This document shows positions 37,973 through 46,504 of a stretch of DNA of 64,000 bases, one piece after another. Source of the DNA: Nitratireductor sp. GISD-1A_MAKvit (GTDB lineage: Bacteria; Pseudomonadota; Alphaproteobacteria; Rhizobiales; Rhizobiaceae); NCBI RefSeq assembly GCF_040819555.1, contig NZ_CP161920.1:3719001-3783000 (forward strand). Direction: 5' to 3'. A program made the position numbers and the translations under genes. Each line of letters starts with the position of its first letter. Position 1 is the stretch's first letter. The notes under the pieces were generated by a model. The model ran no database searches. It worked only from the letters and a program-made list of their open reading frames with translations, and was not told where the DNA came from.

Positions 37973-38695
37973 TTGGATCATACAAAAAAATCTGATTACA
38001 TCAAAAAAATTTTTGTGGGGGAAAAATCTTTGAGCACGCAGCCGGCCCGCGCCATACCCGATGTCGACACCAGAATTGGTGTGCTGATCCGCGCCCGCCG
38101 AAAGCAGCTCGGTCTCACTCTGCAGCAACTGGGAGAGGCGTCCGGCCTTTCCGTCGGCTATCTGAGCCAGGTGGAGCGCGACAACGCCACGCCGACGCTC
38201 GGTTCGCTTGCCGGCATTGCCCGGGCGCTGGGTGTCGGGCTCGATTATTTCGTCGCCCAGCCCCGCGCCGAAGACGGGCTGACACGATCTGAAAACCGCG
38301 CTCAGTTTTCGATTGCCGGCTCCTCGATCATCTATGAGCGGCTGGGAACCGAGTTTCCCGGAAGCCAGCTATCCTCCTTCGTGCTGACAGTGCCGCCCGG
38401 CTATTCTTCGGAGACGGTGAGCCATGAGGGCGAGGAGCTGATCTACATTCTCGAAGGCACCATCACCCAGTATCTCGACGGCGAGGAAATGGTGATGAAG
38501 GCCGGCGACAGCCTGCATTATCGCGGCAACACCCCGCATGCCTGGAAGAACACCGCCGATACGCCGGCCCGCCTCTTGTGGACCGGCACGCTGACCGTGT
38601 TCGGCGCCAGCGGCCAGGCGAGCAACCGCATCGAACTGGTTTCGCCGGACAAGAGCTCCGGCAAACCCGCAAGAAAAACCAAGAGCAATCCCTGA
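37973..38695 (+). CDS. XRE-family regulator with C-terminal cupin domain
   Basis: The product has an HTH_XRE domain (about residues 35-90: LGLTLQQLGEASGLSVGYLS, then ERDNATPTLGSLAGIARALG) and a C-terminal cupin (HEGEELIYILEGTITQYLDG, GDSLHYRGNTPHAWKNT) that probably binds the effector. The first about 20 codons from the TTG at 37973 are A/T-rich and unlike the rest, so a later non-ATG start (for example TTG at 38030) may be the real one. It lies between the importer operon and the binding-protein gene and probably regulates both. Confidence 0.87.
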   Translation: MDHTKKSDYIKKIFVGEKSLSTQPARAIPDVDTRIGVLIRARRKQLGLTLQQLGEASGLSVGYLSQVERDNATPTLGSLAGIARALGVGLDYFVAQPRAEDGLTRSENRAQFSIAGSSIIYERLGTEFPGSQLSSFVLTVPPGYSSETVSHEGEELIYILEGTITQYLDGEEMVMKAGDSLHYRGNTPHAWKNTADTPARLLWTGTLTVFGASGQASNRIELVSPDKSSGKPARKTKSNP

Positions 38696-38717
38696 TCCAG
38701 AAAAGGAGGAGAACAAG

Positions 38718-40304
38718 ATGAAGCTCTTCAAGACGGCGCTCCTTGCCGCCGCCCTCACCATGCCGCTTTCGCAGCATGTGCTCGCTGCCACGCCGGACAA
38801 TGTGCTGGTCGTCGCGCAGAACATCGATGACATCGTCGCCATCGATCCCGCACAGGCCTACGAGTTTTCGTCGGGCGAGCTGGTCACCAACATCTATGAC
38901 CGTCTCGTGCAGTATGACGCCGAAGACCCGACGGTGCTCGCTCCCGGCCTTGCAGCCGAGTGGGAAGCCGATGCGGAAGCAAAGACCATCACCTTCACCA
39001 TGCGCGACGGCGCGACCTTCCATTCGGGCAACCCGGTGCGCGCGGAAGACGTGGCGTTTTCCTTTGCCCGCGTCATCAAGCTGAACCTGACCCCGGCGTT
39101 CATTCTCGCCCAGCTCGGCTGGACGGCGGATAATGTGGACCAGATGGTCACCGTCGACGGCAACAAGGTTGTCGTGAAATATGAGGGCGATTTCTCGCCG
39201 GCCTTCGTGCTCAACGTGCTGGCCGCCCGCCCGGCTTCCATCGTCGATGAAAAGACGGTGATGGAGCATGAAGAAAACGGCGACATGGGCAACAAGTGGC
39301 TCAATTCGAACTCTGCCGGTTCCGGCCCGTTCAAGCTGACCGCATACCGCCCCGGCGAGCTGGTGCGCATGGGCGCCAATGCCGACTACTTCAAGGGTGC
39401 TCCGAAGGTCGAGAACGTCATCATCCGCCACGTGGCGGAAGCAGCGACCCAGCAGCTTCTGCTTCAGTCGGGCGATGTGGACATGGCCCGCAACCTGACG
39501 CCGGACCAGATCAACGGCATTAGTGCCGACAACATCAAGGTCGAGACCTACCCGCAGGCGGCCGTGCATTTCGTCTCCTTCAACCAGAAGACCGAGGCGC
39601 TGCAGCCGGAAGCCGTGTGGGAGGCCGCGCGCTACCTCGTGAACTATGAGGGCATGACGGAAAGCTTCCTCAAGGGACAGATGGAAATCCATCAGGCCTT
39701 CTGGCCGAAGGGCTTCCCCGGCTCCTATGACGAGACGCCCTACACCTACGATCCGGAAAAGGCCAAGCAGATCCTCGCCGATGCCGGTGTGGAAACACCG
39801 ATCAACGTGACGCTCGACGTCATCAACTCGACGCCGTTCACGGACATGGCGCAGTCGCTGCAGGCGAGCTTCGCGGAAGCCGGCATCAATTTCGACATCA
39901 TCCCCGGCACGGGCTCGCAGGTCATCACCAAGTACCGTGAGCGCAGCCACGAGGCGATGCTGCTTTACTGGGGCCCGGATTTCATGGACCCGCACTCCAA
40001 CGCGAAGGCCTTCGCCTATAACCGCGACAATTCCGACGACAACTACCAGGCCACCACCACATGGCGGAACGCCTGGGCCGTGCCGACGGAAATGAACGAC
40101 AAGACCGCTGCGGCACTGGCCGAATCCGACGCTGACAAGCGCAACGCGATGTATGTCGAGCTGCAGAAGGAAGTGCAGGCCAAGTCGCCGATCGTCATCA
40201 TGTTCCAGGCTGCCTATCAGGTGGCGATGGACAAGAAGGTGAATGGCTACGTCAACGGCGCCACCTCCGACTTCGTCTACTACCGGCTCGTCACGAAAGA
40301 CTGA
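38718..40304 (+). CDS. Family 5 (oligopeptide-type) ABC substrate-binding protein
   Basis: The 528-residue product starts with a signal peptide (cleavage near HVLAA, residue 24) and has the SBP_bac_5 layout: LVTNIYDRLVQYD, then TITFTMRDGATFHSGNPVRAEDVAFSF-type region, and the C-terminal NPYNPDN-like half. A strong AAGGAGGAG ribosome site precedes the ATG. It supplies the ligand to the divergently encoded importer. A peptide ligand is likely, given the Xaa-Pro-type peptidase downstream, but other amides are possible. It ends just before a hairpin terminator. Confidence 0.92.
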   Translation: MKLFKTALLAAALTMPLSQHVLAATPDNVLVVAQNIDDIVAIDPAQAYEFSSGELVTNIYDRLVQYDAEDPTVLAPGLAAEWEADAEAKTITFTMRDGATFHSGNPVRAEDVAFSFARVIKLNLTPAFILAQLGWTADNVDQMVTVDGNKVVVKYEGDFSPAFVLNVLAARPASIVDEKTVMEHEENGDMGNKWLNSNSAGSGPFKLTAYRPGELVRMGANADYFKGAPKVENVIIRHVAEAATQQLLLQSGDVDMARNLTPDQINGISADNIKVETYPQAAVHFVSFNQKTEALQPEAVWEAARYLVNYEGMTESFLKGQMEIHQAFWPKGFPGSYDETPYTYDPEKAKQILADAGVETPINVTLDVINSTPFTDMAQSLQASFAEAGINFDIIPGTGSQVITKYRERSHEAMLLYWGPDFMDPHSNAKAFAYNRDNSDDNYQATTTWRNAWAVPTEMNDKTAAALAESDADKRNAMYVELQKEVQAKSPIVIMFQAAYQVAMDKKVNGYVNGATSDFVYYRLVTKD

Positions 40305-40321
40305 TCAAAGCCGTATCCTTC

Positions 40322-40355
40322 GAGGCCGCCCCGCCAGTCGTGGCGGCCTCTTTGT
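40322..40355 (+). terminator. Rho-independent terminator after the binding-protein gene
   Basis: GAGGCCGCC at 40322-40330 pairs perfectly with GGCGGCCTC at 40342-40350, followed by TTTGTCTTT. The peptidase gene starts 38 bases later and may depend on read-through or its own promoter. Confidence 0.78.
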
Positions 40356-40392
40356 CTTTCCATAGCGCCTCTCTCATTTCTGGAGTTTTTCG

Positions 40393-41490
40393 ATGTCCAC
40401 CACCTCCAACCGGCGGCTTGAGGCCCTGCGCGAGCGCATGCGCGAAACCGGCACCGATCTCGTCGCCATCGGCCCGTCGAGCCACATGATGTATGTGGCG
40501 GGCCTTGATCCGCACGGTGACGAACGCCCCGTCATGCTGCTGGTCTCGAAGGATCATGCCGGGTTTCTCATGCCCGCACTCAATGTCGACAGCTCGCGCC
40601 AGAAGACCGACCTGCCCTTCTTCCCCTGGCGCGACGATGACGGCCCGGACGCAGCCCTCGCCGAGCTCCTCAAGGCATCGAACCTGCCGGCGGCCCCGAG
40701 CGTTGTGATCGACGAGACGATGCGCGCCGATTTCGCGCTGCTTCTGCTCGACGCGCTGCCGGGCGCAAAGCGCCGTTTCACCGACGATACGGTCGGCCAT
40801 CTGCGCGCCCGCAAGGACGAAGACGAGTACAAGCGCCTGAAGGCGAGCGCCGTGCTCAACGACAAGGCCGCCATGGCCGGTTTCGATGCGCTCAAACCCG
40901 GTGTCACCGAGCTGGAAGTGGCGGCAGCCATCCGCGACGTCTACAAGGCGGCGGGTGCGGTGCCGGTGTTCACCAGCGTGTGTTTTGCCGGAAATGGCGC
41001 CTTCCCGCATCATCACACCGGCGACACGAAGCTGAAGGAAGGCGATGCAGTGCTGATCGACACCGGCGGTCGGCTGGACGGTTATCCGTCCGACATGACA
41101 CGGGTGGGCTACTACGGAAAGCCCGATGCTGAGTTTGAGAAGGTCCATGCCATCGTGGAGCGGGCGGTCACCGCAGCGCTGAATGCGGCGAAGCCGGGCG
41201 TTTCAGCCAAGGCCATCGACCGGGCCGCACGCGACGTGATCACCAAGGCAGGTTATGGCGAATACTTCACCCACCGCACCGGCCACGGTCTCGGCATCGA
41301 CATTCACGAGCCGCCCTACATGACCGCCACCTCCGAGACGGTTCTGGACGAAGGCATGGTGTTCTCCATCGAGCCCGGTATCTACCTGCCCGGAAAATTC
41401 GGCCTGCGGCTGGAAGAGATCGTGATCCTGCGCGCCGACGGTGCGGAGATCCTTTCCGACCTGCCGCGCACCGCGCAGCTGCGCGGATAG
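40393..41490 (+). CDS. M24 family Xaa-Pro-type aminopeptidase
   Basis: The 365-residue product has a creatinase-like N-terminal domain and a pita-bread M24 catalytic domain. The dinuclear metal ligands appear in order as IDTGGRLDGYPSDMTR (two Asp), HRTGHGLGIDIHEPP (His), FSIEPGIYLPG (Glu) and RLEEIV (Glu). Members cleave the bond before proline or act as creatinase-like hydrolases. Placed directly behind a peptide-type binding protein, it probably processes the imported substrate in the cytoplasm. Confidence 0.9.
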   Translation: MSTTSNRRLEALRERMRETGTDLVAIGPSSHMMYVAGLDPHGDERPVMLLVSKDHAGFLMPALNVDSSRQKTDLPFFPWRDDDGPDAALAELLKASNLPAAPSVVIDETMRADFALLLLDALPGAKRRFTDDTVGHLRARKDEDEYKRLKASAVLNDKAAMAGFDALKPGVTELEVAAAIRDVYKAAGAVPVFTSVCFAGNGAFPHHHTGDTKLKEGDAVLIDTGGRLDGYPSDMTRVGYYGKPDAEFEKVHAIVERAVTAALNAAKPGVSAKAIDRAARDVITKAGYGEYFTHRTGHGLGIDIHEPPYMTATSETVLDEGMVFSIEPGIYLPGKFGLRLEEIVILRADGAEILSDLPRTAQLRG

Positions 41491-41506
41491 AGGCTCACAA
41501 AGCCAG

Positions 41507-41540
41507 GCGGCGGTCGGGAAACCGATCGCCGCTTTTCTTT
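41507..41540 (+). terminator. Rho-independent terminator after the peptidase gene
   Basis: An 11-pair stem with one G-T pair, GCGGCGGTCGG (41507-41517) with CCGATCGCCGC (41522-41532), is closed by a GAAA tetraloop and followed by TTTTCTTT. It separates the peptide cluster from queC. Confidence 0.85.
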
Positions 41541-41584
41541 GGGCTGAAGGTCTGATACGCCTCCAGCCGCCGGAGAATCCCGGC

Positions 41585-41618
41585 ACCGGTCGCAGCCTAC
41601 CCGGTCATTAAAACAAGG
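41585..41618 (+). ncRNA. preQ1-I riboswitch controlling queCDEF
   Basis: The short leader has the preQ1 class I pattern: stem ACCGG (41585-41589) with CCGGT (41601-41605), the loop TCGCAGCCTAC and an A-rich tail CATTAAAACAAGG. Loop GGTCGCAG and tail AAAACAAGG match the crystallised Thermoanaerobacter tengcongensis aptamer closely as I recall it. The tail contains the ribosome site AAGGA of queC (ATG ten bases later), so preQ1 binding should hide it and repress translation. Confidence 0.85.
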
Positions 41619-41627
41619 AACCCGATC

Positions 41628-42374
41628 ATGAAAACGCTCGTCGTCTGCTCAGGCGGACTCGATTCCGTTTCCCTTGCCCACAAGGTGGCGCGGGAACGAA
41701 CCCTTATTGGCCTGATCTCCTTCGATTACGGCCAGAGACATCGCAAGGAGCTGGATTTCGCGGCAAAGGCAGCCGCCCGGCTCGGCGTCCCCCACGACCT
41801 TCTCGACATATCCGCCATCGGCCGGCATCTCTCCGGATCGGCTCTAACCGACGCCATCGACGTACCGGACGGTCACTATGCCGAGGAGACCATGCGCGTG
41901 ACGGTGGTGCCCAACCGAAACGCCATCATGCTCGCCATCGCCTTCGGCATCGCCGCAGCGCGCGGGGCCGATGCCGTGGCTGCCGCCGTTCATGGTGGCG
42001 ATCACTTCATCTATCCCGATTGCCGGCCGGGCTTCATTGATGCGTTTCAGGCCATGCAGGATGCAGCGCTCGAAGGCATGGGCGCGGTCAGCCTCTACAC
42101 GCCCTTCGTGAACGGGACCAAGGGCGACATCGTGCGCGAGGGTGCGCGCGCTGAAACGCCGTTTGCCGAGACCTGGTCCTGCTACAGGGGCGGCGAAACC
42201 CATTGCGGGCGCTGCGGCACCTGCGTGGAGCGCCGCGAGGCCTTCCACGAGGCTGGCGTTACCGACCCCACCATCTATGACGATCCGGACTTCTGGCTTG
42301 CCGCCACCGGGCGACAGGCCACCCCACGACAGGCCACCCCACGACAGGCCATTGGGGAGGCAGAGCATGTATAG
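41628..42374 (+). CDS. queC: 7-cyano-7-deazaguanine synthase QueC
   Basis: QueC converts 7-carboxy-7-deazaguanine to preQ0 with ATP and ammonia. The 248-residue product has the PP-loop SGGLDSVSLAHK at the N-terminus, FDYGQRHRKEL, VPNRNAIMLAIA, and a zinc-binding cysteine set in WSCYRGGETHCGRCGTCVER near the C-terminus. After the conserved TDPTIYDDPDFW the protein has an extra tail containing RQATP repeats from a 15-base DNA tandem repeat. Preceded by a preQ1-I riboswitch; overlaps queD by eight bases. Confidence 0.95.
   Translation: MKTLVVCSGGLDSVSLAHKVARERTLIGLISFDYGQRHRKELDFAAKAAARLGVPHDLLDISAIGRHLSGSALTDAIDVPDGHYAEETMRVTVVPNRNAIMLAIAFGIAAARGADAVAAAVHGGDHFIYPDCRPGFIDAFQAMQDAALEGMGAVSLYTPFVNGTKGDIVREGARAETPFAETWSCYRGGETHCGRCGTCVERREAFHEAGVTDPTIYDDPDFWLAATGRQATPRQATPRQAIGEAEHV
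42312..42350 (+). repeat. 15-base tandem repeat at the 3' end of queC
   Basis: The unit CGACAGGCCACCCCA occurs 2.6 times without mismatch. Because 15 is a multiple of three, it adds RQATP units to the QueC C-terminus without breaking the frame, and copy number could vary by slippage. Confidence 0.9.
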
Positions 42375-42723
42375 GGTCAGCAAGGAGTTTCACTTCTCCG
42401 CCTCGCACCGCCTGGCGAACCTGCCGGACGACCACCCCTGCGCGCGGCTGCACGGGCACAATTACATCGTGGTGGTGGAACTGGCCGGCGAGCGGCTCGA
42501 CAATCACGGCTTCGTCCGCGACTACCGCGAGCTCAAGCCCCTGAAAGACCATATTGACGACACGCTCGACCACCGGCACCTGAACGAGGTGTTCGGCCAT
42601 GACGGCGTCACCGCCGAGTTTCTGGCCAAGGCGCTTTTCGACTGGTGCCGAACGCGCTGGAGCGAGGTGACGGCGGTGCGCGTGAGCGAGACGCCGAAGA
42701 CCTGGGCGGAATACCGGCCATGA
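42367..42723 (+). CDS. queD: 6-carboxytetrahydropterin synthase QueD
   Basis: QueD makes 6-carboxy-5,6,7,8-tetrahydropterin from dihydroneopterin triphosphate. The 118-residue product shows [10 protein letters not shown] (first zinc His), [15 protein letters not shown] (zinc His pair), the catalytic Asp/His region [10 protein letters not shown] and the terminal Glu-containing [13 protein letters not shown]. It sits between queC and queE with ATGA-type overlaps at the queE side, so the pathway is translated as a coupled block. Confidence 0.94.
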   Translation: MYRVSKEFHFSASHRLANLPDDHPCARLHGHNYIVVVELAGERLDNHGFVRDYRELKPLKDHIDDTLDHRHLNEVFGHDGVTAEFLAKALFDWCRTRWSEVTAVRVSETPKTWAEYRP

Positions 42724-43451
42724 GCACGCTGCGCATTGCCGAGATTTTCGGCCCCACGATCCAGGGCGAAGGCGCGTTGATCGGCATGCCGACCGTGTTT
42801 GTGCGCGCCGGCGGCTGCGACTATCGCTGCCGCTGGTGCGACAGCCTGCATGCCGTCGACAATACCTATCGCCACGACTGGCTGCCGATGCAGAGCCAGG
42901 ACGTGATGAAGCGCGTGAGAGAACTCTCCGGTGGCGCGCCCGTCATGGTCTCGCTGTCCGGCGGCAACCCGGCGATCCAGCCCTTCGAACGGCTGATCGA
43001 TACCGGTCGCGCCGAGGGCTACCGCTTCGCGCTCGAAACACAGGGGTCGATCGCCCGCGACTGGTTCGCAAAGCTCGACATGCTGGTTCTGAGCCCCAAG
43101 CCGCCCTCCTCCGGCGAAACGGTGGACTGGGAGCGTTTCGACGCCTGCATCGCTGCCGCCGGATCTGCATCCACGGTGATGAAGATCGTGATCTTCGACG
43201 AGGCCGACTATCGCTGGGCGAAAGATGTGGCAGGCCGCTACCCCGCCCTGCCCCTCTACCTGCAGCCGGGCAACCACACCCCGCCGCCACCAACGCCCGA
43301 GGCAGAAGCCGAGGATGCCGCCATCGACATGGAAGGCATTCTGGAACGCATGCGCTGGCTGGTGGACCGCACGGTGGCCGACCGCTGGTTCTCCCCCCAC
43401 ATCCTGCCGCAGCTTCACGTGCTCCTGTGGGGCAACCGGCGCGGCGTCTGA
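42720..43451 (+). CDS. queE: 7-carboxy-7-deazaguanine synthase QueE
   Basis: QueE is a radical-SAM enzyme that contracts the pterin ring to form 7-carboxy-7-deazaguanine. The 243-residue product has [10 protein letters not shown] near the start, the CDYRCRWC cluster motif (CxxxCxxC) at about residues 33-40, and [15 protein letters not shown]. The longer insert [13 protein letters not shown] before the C-terminus is of the type seen in rhizobial QueE. Start ATG overlaps the queD stop. Confidence 0.94.
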   Translation: MSTLRIAEIFGPTIQGEGALIGMPTVFVRAGGCDYRCRWCDSLHAVDNTYRHDWLPMQSQDVMKRVRELSGGAPVMVSLSGGNPAIQPFERLIDTGRAEGYRFALETQGSIARDWFAKLDMLVLSPKPPSSGETVDWERFDACIAAAGSASTVMKIVIFDEADYRWAKDVAGRYPALPLYLQPGNHTPPPPTPEAEAEDAAIDMEGILERMRWLVDRTVADRWFSPHILPQLHVLLWGNRRGV

Positions 43452-43457
43452 AAGGAA

Positions 43458-43934
43458 ATGTCCGCAATGACCGACAAGACCATCTACGACGACCTGACCC
43501 TTCTGGGTGGCAGGACGGAACTGCCCGCATCCCCCGAAGAAGCCGTTCTCGAACGCGTGCCCAACCCGCAGGAGGATGTGCGCTACGCCGTGCGCTTCAC
43601 AGCACCGGAATTCACGTCGCTCTGCCCGCTCACGGGCCAGCCCGACTTCGCCCATCTGGTGATCGACTACGTGCCGGCCGGCTGGCTGGTGGAGAGCAAG
43701 TCGCTAAAGCTCTATCTCGGCGCGTTCCGCAATCACGGCGCGTTTCACGAAGACTGCACCGTCTCCATAGGCCGCCGCCTGTGCGACCTTCTGGACCCCC
43801 ACTGGCTGCGCATCGGCGGCTACTGGTATCCGCGCGGCGGCATGCCCATCGACGTGTTCTACCAGACCGGAGAACCGCCCAAGGGTGTGTGGATCGCCGA
43901 TCAGGGCGTCCCGCCCTATCGCGGGCGGGGCTGA
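43458..43934 (+). CDS. queF: NADPH-dependent preQ0 reductase QueF (short, type I)
   Basis: QueF reduces the nitrile of preQ0 to the amine preQ1, the base inserted into tRNA. The 158-residue product shows the nucleophilic Cys in [14 protein letters not shown], the QueF motif [22 protein letters not shown], and a length fitting the unimodular type I enzymes. Because its product preQ1 is the ligand of the riboswitch upstream of queC, the operon forms a closed feedback loop. Start could also be the ATG three codons later. Confidence 0.95.
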   Translation: MSAMTDKTIYDDLTLLGGRTELPASPEEAVLERVPNPQEDVRYAVRFTAPEFTSLCPLTGQPDFAHLVIDYVPAGWLVESKSLKLYLGAFRNHGAFHEDCTVSIGRRLCDLLDPHWLRIGGYWYPRGGMPIDVFYQTGEPPKGVWIADQGVPPYRGRG

Positions 43935-43980
43935 GGCAATGGCAGCAGAGTGAGGGAGGGCGCAGACCGATAGGCCGGGT

Positions 43981-44817
43981 TCATTGAAAGCTTGCCTGAA
44001 AGGACGTTGCGGTAAGTGATACGTGCGCATCCAGCGGTGGGAACAGCTCAAACGCTTTCGGCTCGCGTGAGAAGCCCCAGAGCCGGAACAGGCTCCATTC
44101 GGAGCGCCGCTCCTCCGCCACGGCCAGTTCGTTGCGACTGATGTGGAACGGTGTGCGGACCCACCCGTTTGTCGTTTTCACTTCGATAAGGCGTGGACGG
44201 CCGTCCGGGGTAAAGCTTGCTATGTCATAACCAGCGCCGTCACCATCTTCCTCGGAGACCCAGCGAATCTTCCGGGCCAGATCTTCCCGCCCGGCGAGTT
44301 TCAACGTCGTCCGCTCGTGTGCGAGAACACATTCCTCGCCAGCGCGTCCCAGAGTACGGTTGCGTTCATCCCTGCCGGCAATGTCGTATTTTTGAGCGGT
44401 GCGAAGCGTCTGTTCCAGTTCCTGCGGAGGCAGCTGGTTCGTCAGTGTCGGCGGTGGCTCCACCCAGATCTGTGCCGCGTCGCGCATGCCGTCTGGCAGG
44501 CCACGCATGGGTTGACGCTCAAGCCAGGAAGGTGTGAGCGCCAGCCACCGCGCCACCGCTTCCTCGAGCGAAGTCTGATAATTGAACGCTGGTTTGTAGC
44601 CCTGAATCCAGTCCTCACCAAGCGCTACCAGAACCGCGCTTATGTTCTGATGCTTGAACTCAACCGCCCCCTCAGACCGGTTGTTCAGAAGCGGCAGCAA
44701 CTGCCGCCGATGCTCGGCCTTGCTGTAGCGTTGTCCTGAGATATCGTCAGAGAGCATCGCGAAGTAATCCGCGACGATCAAGTCGTTCTCTTGGTCTGTC
44801 CAGTGCCCGTTTGACAT
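43981..44817 (-). CDS. DUF3883 domain protein with nuclease-like core
   Basis: The 278-residue product has a C-terminal DUF3883 domain (about residues 150-265): GRAGEECVLAHERTTL, DIASFTPDGRPRLIEVKTT with a PD-(D/E)xK-like D...ExK arrangement, then FHISRNELAVAEE. DUF3883 occurs in many defence and restriction contexts but also alone. The N-terminal 150 residues are unrecognised. It is convergent with queF and is the first gene of the accessory region, with no methylase or helicase beside it, so a defence role is only a possibility. Confidence 0.75.
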   Translation of the reverse strand: MSNGHWTDQENDLIVADYFAMLSDDISGQRYSKAEHRRQLLPLLNNRSEGAVEFKHQNISAVLVALGEDWIQGYKPAFNYQTSLEEAVARWLALTPSWLERQPMRGLPDGMRDAAQIWVEPPPTLTNQLPPQELEQTLRTAQKYDIAGRDERNRTLGRAGEECVLAHERTTLKLAGREDLARKIRWVSEEDGDGAGYDIASFTPDGRPRLIEVKTTNGWVRTPFHISRNELAVAEERRSEWSLFRLWGFSREPKAFELFPPLDAHVSLTATSFQASFQ

Positions 44818-45003
44818 GCCGCCAGGCTATGAGGAGAATTTTCGTTTGTCACGGATACTTTGCCGCGAAAAATCGAACTTTGCCGGCTTCAGAAACATGC
44901 GCCATACCATAGGTACAAACTGTTACCTATGTCTCCGGGCAGTACAAAAGGGAAATGGCGGGCCGCGACCGATAGTAATGATCACTACATTTACGCTATA
45001 GCC

Positions 45004-45807
45004 CTATGAATTCCTTGCGGTTCTGATGTCCAGCTGACGCTGATTCTTAGGGATTCGAGCGGAGGGTCTGCTCTGAATGTCATCAGCTATTGTAATGCGA
45101 TACGCCCCGTTCATAAGCAGTGTCTGGAAGAGTTGATCCGGGGTTACGAACGACCGACCGAGAATGCCGGTTGTGGCGACAGGGTCCATTCCAAGGAACT
45201 CCAGCACCAACTCAGTGCATAGGAGTTCGGAGTTGTCGGTGCCATCAAAATTGAAGTCGTAACTGCGAACGCTCATCGCGTTTATCTTATCGGCGACATC
45301 CACCAACCGAACATTCGTGGACAATCTTACAACGGTCACATGGTCAGCATCGAGAATCTCATCAATGTCGCTGAATCGAACCCCGTCGCGATCGGCGTGA
45401 AAGAAACCCTTCCGGTCGACGAGCGCCGAGCGGAGACGCGGGGCGATCTCCACTCCCCGCCAGTCGTCCATGTCTCCAAACCAGATCCCTGCATGACTGA
45501 AATGGCCGGGAATAAATAGAGACGTCCCCTTGTACGGTGCTGAAAGAAGTACGACGTCGAAAGGGCGCAATTCCCGTTGAAGAACCGCCCTGATATCGTC
45601 GCGGCCGGCAAGATGCCCGTTTCGAAGGCGCAGGTTCCCAGCGAGCTTGGCGATTGGTCTGGCTACGACGGGAACGACGGAAGACAATATCGGTGCGGGA
45701 CGATCCGATTCGTGGCTAGTGGCGCAACCGCCTAGTAGAGCGATCCCAGCGAGCAGGTGACCACCTCTAGCCAAGCGGTATCGGACCGAAGCAGATCGGT
45801 GCTTCAT
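45004..45807 (-). CDS. YiiX/YebB-like NlpC/P60-superfamily lipoprotein
   Basis: The 267-residue product has a lipoprotein signal (GIALLGGCATS, Cys near residue 28) and a permuted papain-like domain: PFDVVLLS followed by FIPGHFSHAGIWFGD with the catalytic-type His, and the nucleophile Cys in NSELLCTELVLEFLG near residue 195. YiiX-like enzymes cleave amide or acyl bonds; the substrate here is unknown. Predicted location is a membrane surface facing the periplasm. A 186-base spacer without recognisable content separates it from the DUF3883 gene. Confidence 0.78.
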   Translation of the reverse strand: MKHRSASVRYRLARGGHLLAGIALLGGCATSHESDRPAPILSSVVPVVARPIAKLAGNLRLRNGHLAGRDDIRAVLQRELRPFDVVLLSAPYKGTSLFIPGHFSHAGIWFGDMDDWRGVEIAPRLRSALVDRKGFFHADRDGVRFSDIDEILDADHVTVVRLSTNVRLVDVADKINAMSVRSYDFNFDGTDNSELLCTELVLEFLGMDPVATTGILGRSFVTPDQLFQTLLMNGAYRITIADDIQSRPSARIPKNQRQLDIRTARNS

Positions 45808-45823
45808 GCAGGTTATCGCAAGG

Positions 45824-46216
45824 CTACCAGCGACCCGGTCCGAAATGCGCGCGACAGGCGCTGACGCGGAATTGGTTCAGCGGGATTCGCGAATCGAACC
45901 CGCGGCTGCTTCCAGGATCGATCTCGCAGTTCACGTTCGCCGATCCAGGGTCACACCGGCGCGAAACATTGTACCACTGGCCGCTCTGCTGGTAGAAATA
46001 CTCTACGAACAGGACATGCGCGCGGATCGACGCGCCGTTCCACACATCGCAGTAATAGGTGCGCGTCCCTCGCTCGAGGCGGCCGTCGACCGACTGCGCA
46101 TGCGCCTGGACGCTCATCGCTCCGGCGATAAACACAAATGCCATCAACACTCTTCGGCCAATATTGCCGAATGCCGAATTCTCTTCACGTACGCTCACCA
46201 TCGCTTTCTCGTTCAT
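45824..46216 (-). CDS. Small exported protein of unknown function
   Basis: The 130-residue product has an N-terminal export signal (VLMAFVFIAGAMSVQAHAQ, cleavage near AHA-Q) and a short mature domain with four cysteines (YYCDVW, RRCDPG, VNCEID, SACRAH) that could form two disulfides. I do not recognise the family. It starts about 290 bases before the divergent DUF5995 gene, a spacer in which I see nothing definite. Confidence 0.65.
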   Translation of the reverse strand: MNEKAMVSVREENSAFGNIGRRVLMAFVFIAGAMSVQAHAQSVDGRLERGTRTYYCDVWNGASIRAHVLFVEYFYQQSGQWYNVSRRCDPGSANVNCEIDPGSSRGFDSRIPLNQFRVSACRAHFGPGRW

Positions 46217-46504
46217 CCTCGCCTCCGAAACTGCGTCCCTTCATCACGATAAGGTTGCGCCTTCGGACTTCCCGTGTCGATTAGGGCAGTTGTCGTAATG
46301 GTGCATGTCGCCTTTCCTGATCCTGCTGCTAGCACATGTGACCGGGTTGCCCGGTCCGGAGTTGAGACGATAGACTCTGCCCAATCGCGTTGTGGCGAAT
46401 TGTGGGGTGCCTATGGAAAAGACAGGGCGCAGCCTGGCTCATGTCTCCGTTGCTATCGGACTTCTATGCTTCAGTCGGCCGGTGGACCGGTGGCATGCAC
46501 ACAA

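Noticed and set aside
36643..37995. A 450-codon plus-strand frame across the two permease genes
   Set aside because: It is His/Asp/Arg-rich antisense translation. The minus strand has well-conserved OppB and OppC permeases with four-base overlaps.
42312..42350. Short repeats that could suggest a CRISPR remnant
   Set aside because: The 15-base units are contiguous without spacers and lie inside the queC coding frame.
43935..44000. A tRNA gene or attachment site marking the left edge of the accessory region
   Set aside because: No tRNA-like sequence or direct repeat is visible between queF and the DUF3883 gene, so an integration point could not be supported.
45881..45903. A tRNA-like T-arm (GGGTTCGATTC on the minus strand)
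   Set aside because: No matching acceptor, D or anticodon arms are present, and the bases code for the small exported protein at 45824-46216.
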